From the NCBI GenBank assembly GCA_028718125.1, contig JAQUMN010000013.1, positions 34,810 through 98,809 of the forward strand: DNA of 64,000 bases, read 5' to 3'. A program made the position numbers and the translations under genes. Positions 16,887 through 25,855 of this stretch are shown here, piece by piece; within the stretch, counting starts at the first letter, position 1, and each line of letters starts with the position of its first letter. This DNA comes from Kiritimatiellia bacterium. GTDB lineage: Bacteria > Verrucomicrobiota > Kiritimatiellia > JAAZAB01. The notes beneath the pieces were generated by a model, which saw only the letters and a program-made list of their open reading frames with translations, ran no database searches and had not been told where the DNA came from.

Positions 16887-19800
16887 ATGAAATACGATCT
16901 ATCGAGCCAAGTTGCACAAGTGTGTGTCAGTAGCTTGGCGTGTTTGATCATCAGCACGCTGGCCGTCGCCGATGATCAGCCGCTGGCCGCGGTACAGAGT
17001 GGCCAGTCAGAAATTATTGCAGCCTTAAATGCCAAGGCCCAGGCCGTTGATGCCGCGCTGAATGACATGCGCGCCAACCTGAAAGTCGCCGCCGACATGC
17101 AGGCGACGCTGGATAAGGAAGCCGGACGGAAAGATCAGGCCGAGGCCGCCGCTAAAGCAAACCGGGAGGCCCGTAAAGCTGCCGAGAAGAATCTGGCCGA
17201 CCTGAAATCCCGCCTGGCTGCCGCCGAAAAGGAAAAAAGCAAATTACAGGCGCAGGTGGACGAGCAAGCCCGGCGCGTTGCCGAGGGCATCGACCAGAAA
17301 AAGGCCGCAGACCAGGTTCAGGCGGAGCTGGCTGGCGAGAAACAGGCGTGCGCGGCAAGCGAAGCCAAGCTTGCTGAAGCCAACCGGGCGTACGCGGCGT
17401 CATCGCAAGCCATAGCTGCTCTGAAGCAAAAAATAGTCGAGAGTGAAGAGCAGGCCCAAAACCTGAAAAAGCAGGCCCAGGTCCAGGCCAAGCTGCAGGC
17501 GGAATTGGCGGATATCCGCAAGGCGAATGCTGAAAAAAAACAGGAAATTCAGGGTTTTGCGGCGTCCCGCGCGGAAATTGAAAATGCCGTGGCCATTTTT
17601 AAGGCCAGGCTCGCAGCCGTGCAGACAAACATCAGCGCCCGGTCAGAAGGGGCGAAGCAAGTACAGGTCTTGCAGGATGAAATCGGCAAAGAAAAACAAT
17701 TGCAGGAATCCCTGGTCGAGGACGCGGCGAAAGCCCGCGAAGCCGTTCAGGCGGCCGAAAAGGAAAAAGGCAAATTACAGGCGCAGGTGGATGAGCAAGC
17801 CAAGCGCGTTGCCGAGGGCCTGAGCCAGCAGAAGGCCGCGGATCAGCTTCAGGCAGAGCTGGCCGGCGAGAAGCAGGCGCGCGCGGCAAACGAAGCCAAG
17901 ATGGCCGAAGTCAATCAGGCGCGCGCGGCGGCGGAGCAAGCCATAGCCGCTCTGAAGCAAAAAATAGCCGAGGGTGAAAAGCAAGCGCAGGTCCTGGATA
18001 AGCAGGGAAAATCCCTGGCGCAACGGCAGGAAGAATTGGCCGAGGCGCGCAAGTTCAACGCGGAAGCGGCGGCGGACCTTCAGCAGGCAACGGCCGCTAA
18101 AACGTCGGCCGAGCAGGAGATAGCGGCGCTTAAGGCAAAGCAGGGGGAGGTCGTGCAAAAGTCCGCAATAGCCCAGGAACAGGCCAAGAAGCTGCAGTCC
18201 CTGCGGGATGAACTCGGCAAGGAAAAGCAACGACGGGAATCCCTGGTCGAGGACGCGGCGGAAGCCCGCGAAGCAGTTCAGGCGGCCGAAAAGGAAAAAA
18301 GCAAATTGCAGGAGCAGGTTGATGCGCAGGCCGGGCGCGTTGCCGAGGGCCTGAGCCAGCAGAAGGCTGTGGACCAGCTTCAGGCAGAGCTGGCCGGCGA
18401 GAAGCAGGCGTGTGCGGCAAGCGAAGCCGAGATTACCTCAGCCAACCAGGCGCATGCGGCGGCGGCGCAGGCCATAGCTGCGCTGAAGCAGAAATTAGTC
18501 GATAGCGAAGAGCAGGCCCAAAACCTTAAAAAGCATGCGCAGACCCAGTCCCGGCTCCAGTCGGAATTAGCTGATATCCGCAAGGCGAATGCTGAAAAGA
18601 AGCAGGAAGTTCAAAGCGTCAAGGCGTCGATCGCGGAAATTGAAAAGGCCGTGACCGTTTTTCAAGCCAGGCTCGCAACTGTGCAGACAAACAACCTCGC
18701 CCGTGCGGAACAGGCGAAGCAGGTCCAGGCCCTGCAGGATGAACTCGGCAAGGAAAAACAATTGCGTGAATCCCTGCTTGAGGATGCGGCGGAAGCCCGC
18801 GAAGCAGTTCAGGCGGCCGAAAAGGAGAAAATCAAATTGCAGGAGCAGGTTGATGCGCAGGCCGGGCGTATGGCCGAGGGCCTTGACCAGCAGAAGGCTG
18901 TGGACCAGATTCAGGCAGAGCTGGCCAGGGAGAAACAGGCGCGCGCGGCAAGCGAAGCCGAGATTGCCAAAGCCAACCTGGCGCGCGCGGCGGCGGCGCA
19001 AGCCGTAGTCTCTCTGAAGCAAAAATTAACTGAGGGTGAAAAGCAATCCCGGGAACTTAAAAAGCAGGTGCAGTCCCAAGCCCGGCTCCAGGCGGAATTG
19101 GCGGATGTCCGCAAGGTGAATGCCGAATGGGCTCGAGAAGTTCAGCGCGTCGCGGCTTCCCGCACCGAGGCCGAACAGGCCGTAGCTGACCTAACGGCTC
19201 AAATCGCAACTGCGCAGACAAATATCGACGCCCAGGCGGAACAGGCCAATATGATCCGGCAACTGCAAGCCGACGTGGAAAAGGAAAAACAGGCAGGCGC
19301 GGCTGCCATAGCGCGGCTGGAAAAAGACAAGGACGCCATTGACGTTGCCGAGAAAGAAAAAGCAAGTTTGCAGGACCGTAACGCGGAATTGAAAAAGCGA
19401 ATTACGGAAGGGACTGTCCAGCAAAATGCCTTGGAACAGATGAAGAACAATTTGGCGCAGGAAAAACAAGCCCGTGCCAAGGCTGAAGCACAACTGACCA
19501 GCAGCGTCGAATCGCGGAAAACAATCCAAAAGGAAGCAAAAGACTTGCAGCGCAAGATCGACAACATGGGGGACCAGCTGGATAAGCAGGCAAAACAGGC
19601 CAAGGTGTTGAAAGAACTCCAGGCTGAATTACGTGAAGAACAGGAAGCCCGCAAGGAAGCGGATGCCGAAGCTAAAAAGAAAGCCGAGGCGCTGTCAGCC
19701 GCGGGCAAAGAACAGGACGCGTTGAAAAGCCGGCTTGCGGAAATGGAACAGCAATATACCGCCAAACTGGAGCAAGAAAAAGCAGTGGCGCAGGCGAAGG

Positions 19801-20474
19801 CTGACCTCGAGCGGGAACGGGAATTACGCGAACAGGCGAATAAACGCACGACCGAAATAACGGCCAAAGAAGAGGCGCTCACCAGGCAGAACCGGGACTT
19901 GAAGGACCAGGTGCAGGCCGCGTCAAAAAAGAATACAGCGCTGGCCAAGGATATGGATAAACAGACACAACAGGCGGCCGCCGAGCGCGCGGTTGAAAAC
20001 AAACAGGAGAGCGGCGAACCGGAAAGCGTATCAGCCACTGAGAAAAAAATCATAGCCCAGGCCACGGGTGAGTCGTCGGTCGGTGCGGCTGAGTCGGCAC
20101 CAGACACGGAAAAAATGAAGTCCGCAGAAGCAAGCAGCGCGTTTCGTCCTGCTGGATCCAAAGCCCTTCAGCATTATCAGGCAGGGATCCGGAAATTTGA
20201 CGCAGGCGATATAAAAGGCGCCATAGCGGAATTCAAAAAAACCATCAAACTGGATAGTTCGTTAGCCGGCGCCTACTATAACATTGCTTTTGGCTACGCT
20301 AAGTTGGGCGATCAGGACGAAGCCTGCGACTATGCGTATGAAGCCGGCAAAATCTACCTGAAAAACAAGAACAGCAAGCAGGCCGTCCGCATGGTTGTGT
20401 TTATGAAAAATGTCGATCCTTCATCCTCGCTTATTGAGAAACTGCGCGAGGAGATTGCCGCGAATAGAGAATAA
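16887..20474 (+). CDS. Secreted giant coiled-coil protein with 177-residue repeats and C-terminal TPR
   Basis: A 1195-residue protein of unknown function. An N-terminal signal peptide (VCVSSLACLIISTLAVA, cleavage before DDQPL) predicts export. Residues about 60-1030 are almost entirely Ala/Glu/Lys/Gln-rich coiled coil. Within it, a unit beginning AEKEK.KLQ recurs with an exact 177-residue (531-base) period at nucleotides 17223, 17754, 18285, 18816 and 19347; the last unit is divergent. After an acidic linker, the C-terminal 110 residues hold TPR-like helices (ALQHYQAGIRKFDAGD, AIAEFKKTIKLDSS, GAYYNIAFGYAKLGD). AAAAGGA six bases before ATG 16887 decides the start over ATG 16881. Envelope-spanning scaffold roles are possible, but no family is recognised. 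Confidence 0.85.
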   Translation: MKYDLSSQVAQVCVSSLACLIISTLAVADDQPLAAVQSGQSEIIAALNAKAQAVDAALNDMRANLKVAADMQATLDKEAGRKDQAEAAAKANREARKAAEKNLADLKSRLAAAEKEKSKLQAQVDEQARRVAEGIDQKKAADQVQAELAGEKQACAASEAKLAEANRAYAASSQAIAALKQKIVESEEQAQNLKKQAQVQAKLQAELADIRKANAEKKQEIQGFAASRAEIENAVAIFKARLAAVQTNISARSEGAKQVQVLQDEIGKEKQLQESLVEDAAKAREAVQAAEKEKGKLQAQVDEQAKRVAEGLSQQKAADQLQAELAGEKQARAANEAKMAEVNQARAAAEQAIAALKQKIAEGEKQAQVLDKQGKSLAQRQEELAEARKFNAEAAADLQQATAAKTSAEQEIAALKAKQGEVVQKSAIAQEQAKKLQSLRDELGKEKQRRESLVEDAAEAREAVQAAEKEKSKLQEQVDAQAGRVAEGLSQQKAVDQLQAELAGEKQACAASEAEITSANQAHAAAAQAIAALKQKLVDSEEQAQNLKKHAQTQSRLQSELADIRKANAEKKQEVQSVKASIAEIEKAVTVFQARLATVQTNNLARAEQAKQVQALQDELGKEKQLRESLLEDAAEAREAVQAAEKEKIKLQEQVDAQAGRMAEGLDQQKAVDQIQAELAREKQARAASEAEIAKANLARAAAAQAVVSLKQKLTEGEKQSRELKKQVQSQARLQAELADVRKVNAEWAREVQRVAASRTEAEQAVADLTAQIATAQTNIDAQAEQANMIRQLQADVEKEKQAGAAAIARLEKDKDAIDVAEKEKASLQDRNAELKKRITEGTVQQNALEQMKNNLAQEKQARAKAEAQLTSSVESRKTIQKEAKDLQRKIDNMGDQLDKQAKQAKVLKELQAELREEQEARKEADAEAKKKAEALSAAGKEQDALKSRLAEMEQQYTAKLEQEKAVAQAKADLERERELREQANKRTTEITAKEEALTRQNRDLKDQVQAASKKNTALAKDMDKQTQQAAAERAVENKQESGEPESVSATEKKIIAQATGESSVGAAESAPDTEKMKSAEASSAFRPAGSKALQHYQAGIRKFDAGDIKGAIAEFKKTIKLDSSLAGAYYNIAFGYAKLGDQDEACDYAYEAGKIYLKNKNSKQAVRMVVFMKNVDPSSSLIEKLREEIAANRE

Positions 20475-20584
20475 ACAAGCCTTGCGCGATCTGAAAAACA
20501 TGCCAGGTGAAAGAGGCGGCAGTTGGCCGAGTTGCCTGCAGTAATTGTTTGTACATGCGGAAAGAGGAGCGGTTCCTCTACGCT

Positions 20585-21130
20585 CTACGCTTTCCGATCT
20601 CCGCTCGACGAAAAATCCAGGCCGGCACGGAAGGCTCGGATGTTGATGTCGATCAGGGCCGGAGGAGCGTCGGGGAAATGGGTCGCCATGGCGTTTTCAA
20701 CAGTTCGGTTGGGAATCAGCGGTTTGCGGGCAAGCCAAACACCCAGCATAACGAAGTTCGCCGCTTTGGCGTTTCCCAGGCGGTCGGCGATTTCCGTGGC
20801 CGGAACCAGCACATGGCGGTCATCCGCGTGGGCCTTGCACATGGACTGATTGATGACGGCCAGTCCGTTTTTATCGAGCAAGGGCATAAAGTGGTCGGTG
20901 CTTTGCTGGTTCATGACAAGGAGAGAATCGAACTTTTCAGCAATGGGTGCGGCGATTTCATTCGAGGACAGAATCACCTGGCAATTAGATGTGCCGCCGC
21001 GGACTTCCGCGCCGTAGGCGGGAAAAAACGTGATGTGCTGAATGGTTTCGGCGGCCAATCGGGCCAGCAGTTTGCCTATCGAGATGACCCCCTGTCCGCC
21101 GGATCCGGCTATGAGAATCCGTTCATGCAT
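20585..21130 (-). CDS. korC: 2-oxoacid:ferredoxin oxidoreductase, gamma subunit
   Basis: Gamma subunit of a ferredoxin-dependent 2-oxoacid oxidoreductase, the small subunit that completes the CoA- and TPP-binding core. It shows the family opening ILIAGSGGQGVISIGKLLA and the downstream ITFFPAYGAEVRGGTSNCQVI, both characteristic. Length of 181 residues is normal. The ATG at 21130 is preceded by AAGGAGT and overlaps the end of the beta gene by eight bases; a longer in-frame start at 21196 lies inside beta and is not used. The gene is last of four on the minus strand and converges on the coiled-coil gene. Subunit order and the short ferredoxin subunit suggest the 2-oxoglutarate (Kor) type, but 2-oxoisovalerate-type enzymes are similar. 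Confidence 0.88.
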   Translation of the reverse strand: MHERILIAGSGGQGVISIGKLLARLAAETIQHITFFPAYGAEVRGGTSNCQVILSSNEIAAPIAEKFDSLLVMNQQSTDHFMPLLDKNGLAVINQSMCKAHADDRHVLVPATEIADRLGNAKAANFVMLGVWLARKPLIPNRTVENAMATHFPDAPPALIDINIRAFRAGLDFSSSGDRKA

Positions 21131-21884
21131 GGACGGGCACTCCTTCCTTCCTGAAAATTCGCACGGGAAATTGCGCTGCCATTTTTTGGCCGACAAACTT
21201 CAGGGAGTCCTGCGGCGAGCAACGGAAATGGGTCGGGCAGGGTGACAGGACTTCCACAAAACTGTAACCTTTGCCCGACACCTGGGTCTGGAAGGCGGTC
21301 AGCAATGCCTTTTTCGTTGCGACCATGCCTCCATGGCCGTCGAGCGCGACCCGCTCGATATAATAGGGTTGTTCCAGCGTGTTCAGTAATTCGCACATAC
21401 GGATCGGGCACCCCATGGTTGCGGGGTTGCGTCCGGTTGGCGAAGTGGCGGTGATTTGGCCCGCCAGCGTGGTGGGCGCCATCTGGCCGCCGGTCATGCC
21501 ATAAACGGTGTTGTTGATAAAGATGACCGTAATCGGCTCGCCGCGATTGGCGGCGTGAACGGTTTCGGTCAAGCCGATGGCGGCCAGGTCGCCGTCGCCC
21601 TGGTAACTGAATACGATCCGGTCGGGCAGGGCGCGCTTAATGCCCGTGGCGACCGCGGCAGCCCGGCCATGCGCCGCCTCCGATATATCGCACTTGAAAT
21701 AAAAATAGGCGAACACGGCACAACCCACCGGCGCCACGCCGACCGTGCGTTCCCGGATTTCAAGCTCATCCAGCACTTCGGCCAGCAGTTTGTGAACGCT
21801 GCTATGTCCGCAGCCGGCACAGTAGTGCATGGCGGCGTCAGTCAGCGAAGCCGGGCGTTGATAACCACTTGTGGGTGTTTTCAT
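21123..21884 (-). CDS. korB: 2-oxoacid:ferredoxin oxidoreductase, beta (TPP-binding) subunit
   Basis: Thiamine-pyrophosphate-binding subunit that decarboxylates the 2-oxoacid and passes electrons to ferredoxin. YCAGCGHSSVHKLLAEVL near residue 25 is the family signature, and FSYQGDGDLAAIGLTETVHAA near 105 holds the TPP/Mg site (GDGD...). FINNTVYGMTGGQMAPTT completes the Mg-binding region. Length of 253 residues is usual. The gene lies 12 bases after the alpha gene and overlaps the gamma gene, so it is translated within one operon. Confidence 0.93.
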   Translation of the reverse strand: MKTPTSGYQRPASLTDAAMHYCAGCGHSSVHKLLAEVLDELEIRERTVGVAPVGCAVFAYFYFKCDISEAAHGRAAAVATGIKRALPDRIVFSYQGDGDLAAIGLTETVHAANRGEPITVIFINNTVYGMTGGQMAPTTLAGQITATSPTGRNPATMGCPIRMCELLNTLEQPYYIERVALDGHGGMVATKKALLTAFQTQVSGKGYSFVEVLSPCPTHFRCSPQDSLKFVGQKMAAQFPVRIFRKEGVPVHA

Positions 21885-21896
21885 GTGTCGGGCTGT

Positions 21897-23012
21897 TTAA
21901 ACTGCAGGCTGCTCCACCTTGCCGTGGTGATTTGTTTTGGTCAATTCGATTAAGGCGTTCAACACATCGGTTTCGGTCGGTACGCGCCCGCCGGGGTACC
22001 CGCTGAACCGGACCGGCGCCGCGCCATTCACTGCCAGGCGTACATCCTCAAGCATCTGGCCGCAGTTCATTTCCACGACCAGCAGCGCCTTGACCTGGCT
22101 CCGGCGCGCCAGCCGCGCCAGCCGTTCGTGCGGGAAAGGCCACAGCGTAATCGGCCGCACCAATCCGGCCTTGATGCCCTGGGCGCGCGCCTTTTGGACC
22201 ACTCCCTTGCTGATCCGGGCGCAGGTTCCCCAGGCGGCGATCAGCCATTCACAGTCTCCGGTTTCCGTTTCTTCCGCTTTTATTTCGGTCGCGGTAATCT
22301 GCCGGTAGCAGGCCTGCAGTTCGTAGTTATGTTTTTCCAGCGCCCTTTCTTCCATAAAAAGAGAACGAATATATTGGGGCGGCCGCCCCTTGGCGCCGGT
22401 TAGCGCCCACGGCTTAGGCGGGGCGGGCGGCGGAGAATCTTCGTACAAACGGACGGGTTCCATCATCTGGCCCACACGCCCGTCGGCCAGGATCATGACC
22501 GGGATACGGTATTGGTCGGCCAGGATAAATGCCTGCATGGTCATGTCGTGCATTTCCTGGGCGGAAGCCGGCGCCAGTACAATGATATGATAATCACCAT
22601 GGCCGCCGCCCTTCGTGGCCTGAAAATAATCGCCCTGCGAGGGATCAATACTGCCCAGACCCGGTCCGCCGCGCTGGACGTTAATGATCACGGCGGGTAA
22701 TTGACAGCCGGCCATGTATGAAATACCCTCCTGCTTCAGGCTGATGCCCGGGGAAGATGAACTGGTCATGGCGCGCGCCCCGGCCACAGAAGCTCCGAAG
22801 ACCATGCTGATGGCGGCAACCTCGCTTTCGGCCTGGATGAACACCCGGCCGCGCTCCGGCATGTGTTTGGCCATGTATGCTGTCAGCTCATTTTGAGGCG
22901 TGATGGGGTAGCCGAAATAGCACTGACAACCGGCGCGGATGGCGCCCTCGGCAGCGGCTTCGTTGCCCATCATGAGCACGCGGGAGAAAAAAGCGGCCTC
23001 AGGTTTTTTCAT
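21897..23012 (-). CDS. korA: 2-oxoacid:ferredoxin oxidoreductase, alpha subunit
   Basis: Alpha subunit of the same complex, which binds substrate and CoA. Evident segments are GNEAAAEGAIRAGCQCYFGY, PITPQNELTAYMA, the E-containing QAESEVAAISMVFGASVAG, TSSSSPGISLKQEGISYMAG, and VQRGGPGLGSIDPSQGDYF, all typical of KorA/VorB. The ATG at 23012 overlaps the ferredoxin stop codon (ATGA), which marks the start by coupling; a 53-residue longer open frame runs back through the ferredoxin gene and is rejected. Length of 371 residues matches the family. Confidence 0.93.
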   Translation of the reverse strand: MKKPEAAFFSRVLMMGNEAAAEGAIRAGCQCYFGYPITPQNELTAYMAKHMPERGRVFIQAESEVAAISMVFGASVAGARAMTSSSSPGISLKQEGISYMAGCQLPAVIINVQRGGPGLGSIDPSQGDYFQATKGGGHGDYHIIVLAPASAQEMHDMTMQAFILADQYRIPVMILADGRVGQMMEPVRLYEDSPPPAPPKPWALTGAKGRPPQYIRSLFMEERALEKHNYELQACYRQITATEIKAEETETGDCEWLIAAWGTCARISKGVVQKARAQGIKAGLVRPITLWPFPHERLARLARRSQVKALLVVEMNCGQMLEDVRLAVNGAAPVRFSGYPGGRVPTETDVLNALIELTKTNHHGKVEQPAV

Positions 23013-23227
23013 GGGACGTTCAGTATTTCTATTGCGGCCTCGGGGCACATCCGGGCGCATTTTATACAACCCAGGCACTCCGCAGCGCGCACGGTTTCCG
23101 AAACATGATAGCCCTTGCGGTTCATGGTAGTCGACATGGCCAGCAGATGCAGGGGGCATACGGGAATGCACAGTTCACAGCCTTTGCACCGTTCCCGGTC
23201 AATAGCTACACGAAAATGTTTTTTCAT
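23009..23227 (-). CDS. korD: Ferredoxin-type delta subunit, two [4Fe-4S] clusters
   Basis: A 72-residue ferredoxin with two complete cluster motifs, CKGCELCIPVCP near residue 14 and CLGCIKCARMCP near 51. It is first in the operon with the alpha, beta and gamma subunits and is probably the electron-accepting subunit of the complex. It overlaps korA by four bases (ATGA). The gene is divergent from the DUF362 gene, with a 235-base AT-rich intergenic region likely to hold both promoters. Confidence 0.93.
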   Translation of the reverse strand: MKKHFRVAIDRERCKGCELCIPVCPLHLLAMSTTMNRKGYHVSETVRAAECLGCIKCARMCPEAAIEILNVP

Positions 23228-23462
23228 CTCGGGTCAGATTCTCAGTTTGCGGTCCAACTACAGCTGACAAAGAAACTAAAATCTTGCATAAAAATTAATC
23301 CGTGTCCAGAAATATTCTGTTTAAGGAACTGGCAAATAAAGTTAATTGGTTGTATAATTCATGATAACTAAAAACCAAGAACGACGAAATTCCGATGCCG
23401 ATAGTGTCCTGCCCGGGACAGTCAATACGGAGCGCCGTTCGATAACATGGGAAAGGTGCGCT

Positions 23463-24362
23463 ATGAAATCTCTCATCAGTCGCCGCCAATTTATGACCGG
23501 TCTTGCCGCCACGGCGGTCGGCAGTGTGTACCTGCCGCGTATGGCGTGGTCGGCATCCGGAAGCGAGCCCGTGATTTATGTGGTGCACGGCTCCGATCCC
23601 GGCCGTATGCTCGCAGCGGGCATTGGCCGGATGGGCGGTTGGGCGGGCTTCGTGAAGCCGCGCCAAAACGTTGTGCTCAAGCTGAATGCAGCCTGGGCAT
23701 CATTGCCTGAACAGGGCGGAAATACGAGTCCCGCCCTGGTCGAATGCTGTATCCAGGAGTGCTTGCGTTCCGGCGCCTCGGCCGTCGTAGTGCCTGAAAA
23801 GAGCTGTTCTAATCCCAAGGATTCGTTTGAGCGCAGCGGCATTGGCGCGGCAGTCAAACGCGCAGGCGGTCGCATGTATTCGCCGGAACGTCATCAGTTC
23901 CAGCGTGTTGCCATTCCCCGGGGTGTCAAGCTCAAGGAAGCGGACGTCGTCCGGGATGTGCTGGAAGCGCCTTGCCTCATCAATATGCCGGTGGCCAAAA
24001 GTCACGGCGGCTCAACCCTGACGCTTTCCATGAAAAACTGGATGGGCTCGGTATATGACCGCGGCTATTGGCATGCGCATAACCTGCACCAGTGCATCGC
24101 GGATTTCAGCTCCTTCATCAAGCCTTCGTTGATTATTGTAGATGCCCTGCGCATTTTGACCACCGGCGGGCCACAGGGACCCGGCAAACTGGCCTATCCC
24201 AACCAGCTTATCTTCGGTACGGATCCGGTGGCGGTGGATGCTTATGCGGCGACACTGTTCGGTAAACAGCCGTTTGATGTGCTTCATATTAAGCTGGCCC
24301 ATGATATGGGCGTCGGGTGCGGGAACTTGCAGCAAGTCCGTATTGTGCGCGTGGAGGCCTGA
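23463..24362 (+). CDS. Tat-exported DUF362 domain protein
   Basis: A 299-residue DUF362 protein of unknown biochemical role. The N-terminus is a twin-arginine signal (ISRRQFMTGLAATAVG) with probable cleavage near AWSA, so it should be folded with a cofactor before export. The domain carries NVVLKLNAAWA, PVAKSHGGSTLTLSMKNWMGSVYDRGYWH and GTDPVAVDAYAATLFG, all typical. It lacks its own [4Fe-4S] motifs, but the next gene supplies many. GAAAGG about eight bases before ATG 23463 sets the start; an upstream GTG- or ATG-led extension has no signal-like sequence. DUF362 with a membrane polyferredoxin is a recurrent neighbourhood that suggests an extracytoplasmic electron-transfer unit. Confidence 0.85.
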   Translation: MKSLISRRQFMTGLAATAVGSVYLPRMAWSASGSEPVIYVVHGSDPGRMLAAGIGRMGGWAGFVKPRQNVVLKLNAAWASLPEQGGNTSPALVECCIQECLRSGASAVVVPEKSCSNPKDSFERSGIGAAVKRAGGRMYSPERHQFQRVAIPRGVKLKEADVVRDVLEAPCLINMPVAKSHGGSTLTLSMKNWMGSVYDRGYWHAHNLHQCIADFSSFIKPSLIIVDALRILTTGGPQGPGKLAYPNQLIFGTDPVAVDAYAATLFGKQPFDVLHIKLAHDMGVGCGNLQQVRIVRVEA

Positions 24363-24377
24363 ACCTAAAACGAACAC

Positions 24378-25727
24378 TTGATTTTCCACTTCATGCTTGC
24401 CTCCTTGCGTATGAACCACAAACGAATGATCATGCGCCTTGCCATTGTGGTGATCGCCGCGGTCCTGAGCATGCAGGTCATACCGGGGCTTTCGGTCGCG
24501 GCCGCCTGGCCTTCCGCCAGTCCTCTGCTGTCAATCTGCGCGGCGGTTGCGGAGCGCGCGGTCAGCCTGGTGTCGCTCGTTGGCCTGCCTCTGCTGGTGC
24601 TGGCCCTGCTGCGCGGCCGCTGGTTTTGCCACCATATGTGTCCAACTGGATGCCTGTTGATTTGGGTCGGCAGACTGAGTCGACGGCATTCAGCCATGCG
24701 CCGTTTTCCAGTGCTTGGTCCGGGCCTGTGTCTTGTAATGCTGGGGAGTGCACTGGCCGGATTTCCCCTGCTGTTGAATCTTGACCCGCTGGTTCAGTTC
24801 AACGGGTTTTTCAGTGTATGGCGGGGTGCGGACTGGACATGGGTGGATGGACTGCCGGCCTTGAGTTTGATTATTCTCGGCCTGATCACGGCAATTTGGC
24901 CGCACCTTTGGTGCGAACGGATATGCCCATTGGGAGCTCTGCAGGCATTGCTGGGAATGGCCGGCAAGACCTGTTGGCATGTGATCGGGCGGAAGCCGGC
25001 GCCACAGCCGGTGCCCGGGGAAGCCATCCGGGCGGAGACGCCTGACGTGGCGTCTCCAGATACTCTCGAATTGGAGACCAAATGCCCTCGTCGGGCGGGC
25101 GAAATGGATACGGGGCGGCGCGCGTTTCTGATTCTGGTCCTTGGCGCCGTCCTGGGGTGGATGCTAAAACGGATGGGAATCCATTGCCCTGGCCCGGACG
25201 GGCTGATTCGTCCGCCGGGCGCCGTGGCTGAAAGCATGTTGCATGGACTTTGCTCCCGGTGCGGTAGTTGTATGCGCGCTTGTCCGGAAGGCATTATCAT
25301 TCCGGACCGGGGAATCGGCGGCCCCGGAAGCTTGCTGACGCCCCGCCTGGATTTCAGCGAGCGCTATTGCAATGAATGGTGCCAGGTCTGCACGGGCGTC
25401 TGTCCGACGGGAGCCATTCGCCGTCTATCGCTGGAAGCCAAGAGGGCTTTATCCATCGGCACAGCCCGAGTGGATCGCAACCGCTGTCTGGCGTGGCACG
25501 AAGCCCAGTATTGCATGGTTTGCCACGAATTTTGTTCCTACCAGGCCGTTCGGATTGTGGAGCATAACGGCGTAAATTGCCCGGAAGTGGATGAAAAGCT
25601 CTGCCGGGGATGCGGGGCCTGCCAGGGCCATTGTCCTGCGGGAACGCCCCGGGCGATTGTGGTCCATGCCCGTGTTCAGGCGCCCTGCTATTCGAAAGAG
25701 ATTGACAACTCTCACCTGCCGGTATAA
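24378..25727 (+). CDS. Membrane polyferredoxin (NapH-like) with multiple [4Fe-4S] motifs
   Basis: Predicted membrane electron-transfer protein. The N-terminal half has four or five transmembrane helices and two NapH-type cysteine clusters, CHHMCPTGC near residue 85 and CERICPLGAL near 180. After another hydrophobic segment (AFLILVLGAVLGWML) the C-terminal half holds cluster motifs CSRCGSCMRACP, CNEWCQVCTGVCP, CLAWHEAQYCMVCHEFC and CRGCGACQGHCP; the third is irregular. The start is unclear: ATG 24378, 24393 and 24411 are in frame and none has a good ribosome site. It begins 15 bases after the DUF362 gene, so the two likely work together, passing electrons between quinol or ferredoxin and an external partner. 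The final codons overlap the candidate tRNA-Thr/rpoD promoter. Confidence 0.82.
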   Translation: MIFHFMLASLRMNHKRMIMRLAIVVIAAVLSMQVIPGLSVAAAWPSASPLLSICAAVAERAVSLVSLVGLPLLVLALLRGRWFCHHMCPTGCLLIWVGRLSRRHSAMRRFPVLGPGLCLVMLGSALAGFPLLLNLDPLVQFNGFFSVWRGADWTWVDGLPALSLIILGLITAIWPHLWCERICPLGALQALLGMAGKTCWHVIGRKPAPQPVPGEAIRAETPDVASPDTLELETKCPRRAGEMDTGRRAFLILVLGAVLGWMLKRMGIHCPGPDGLIRPPGAVAESMLHGLCSRCGSCMRACPEGIIIPDRGIGGPGSLLTPRLDFSERYCNEWCQVCTGVCPTGAIRRLSLEAKRALSIGTARVDRNRCLAWHEAQYCMVCHEFCSYQAVRIVEHNGVNCPEVDEKLCRGCGACQGHCPAGTPRAIVVHARVQAPCYSKEIDNSHLPV

Positions 25728-25728
25728 A
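25702..25728 (+). promoter_or_regulatory. Candidate sigma-70 promoter for tRNA-Thr and rpoD
   Basis: A perfect -35 hexamer TTGACA (25702-25707) is followed after 15 bases by TATAAA (25723-25728). The spacer is shorter than the 16-18 optimum, which lowers confidence. Transcription would begin near 25735, about two dozen bases before the tRNA, as expected for a precursor. It lies over the end of the polyferredoxin gene. Confidence 0.45.
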
Positions 25729-25758
25729 TATGCAATCCAGTCATTATATTATTTTCCT

Positions 25759-25831
25759 GCCAACGTAGCTCAGTTGGTAGAGCAGCGCATTCGTAATGCG
25801 CAGGTCGTCGGTTCGACCCCGACCGTTGGCT
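25759..25831 (+). tRNA. tRNA-Thr (anticodon CGT)
   Basis: Acceptor GCCAACG pairs with CGTTGGC, D-stem GCTC/GAGC, anticodon loop TTCGTAA (anticodon CGT, reading ACG), T-arm GTCGG-TTCGACC-CCGAC, discriminator T; CCA is not encoded. The rpoD start codon follows after only 24 bases, so the tRNA probably sits in the rpoD transcript leader. Confidence 0.95.
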
Positions 25832-25855
25832 TGGGCCGCGCCCATCGTTGGACAC

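Noticed and set aside
20579..20605. Sequence resembling an Illumina adapter end (CTCTACGCTTTCCGATCT)
   Set aside because: It differs from the adapter by substitutions and a missing base, lies inside the end of the gamma-subunit gene, and the reading frame continues to a sensible stop, so chance similarity is more likely than contamination.
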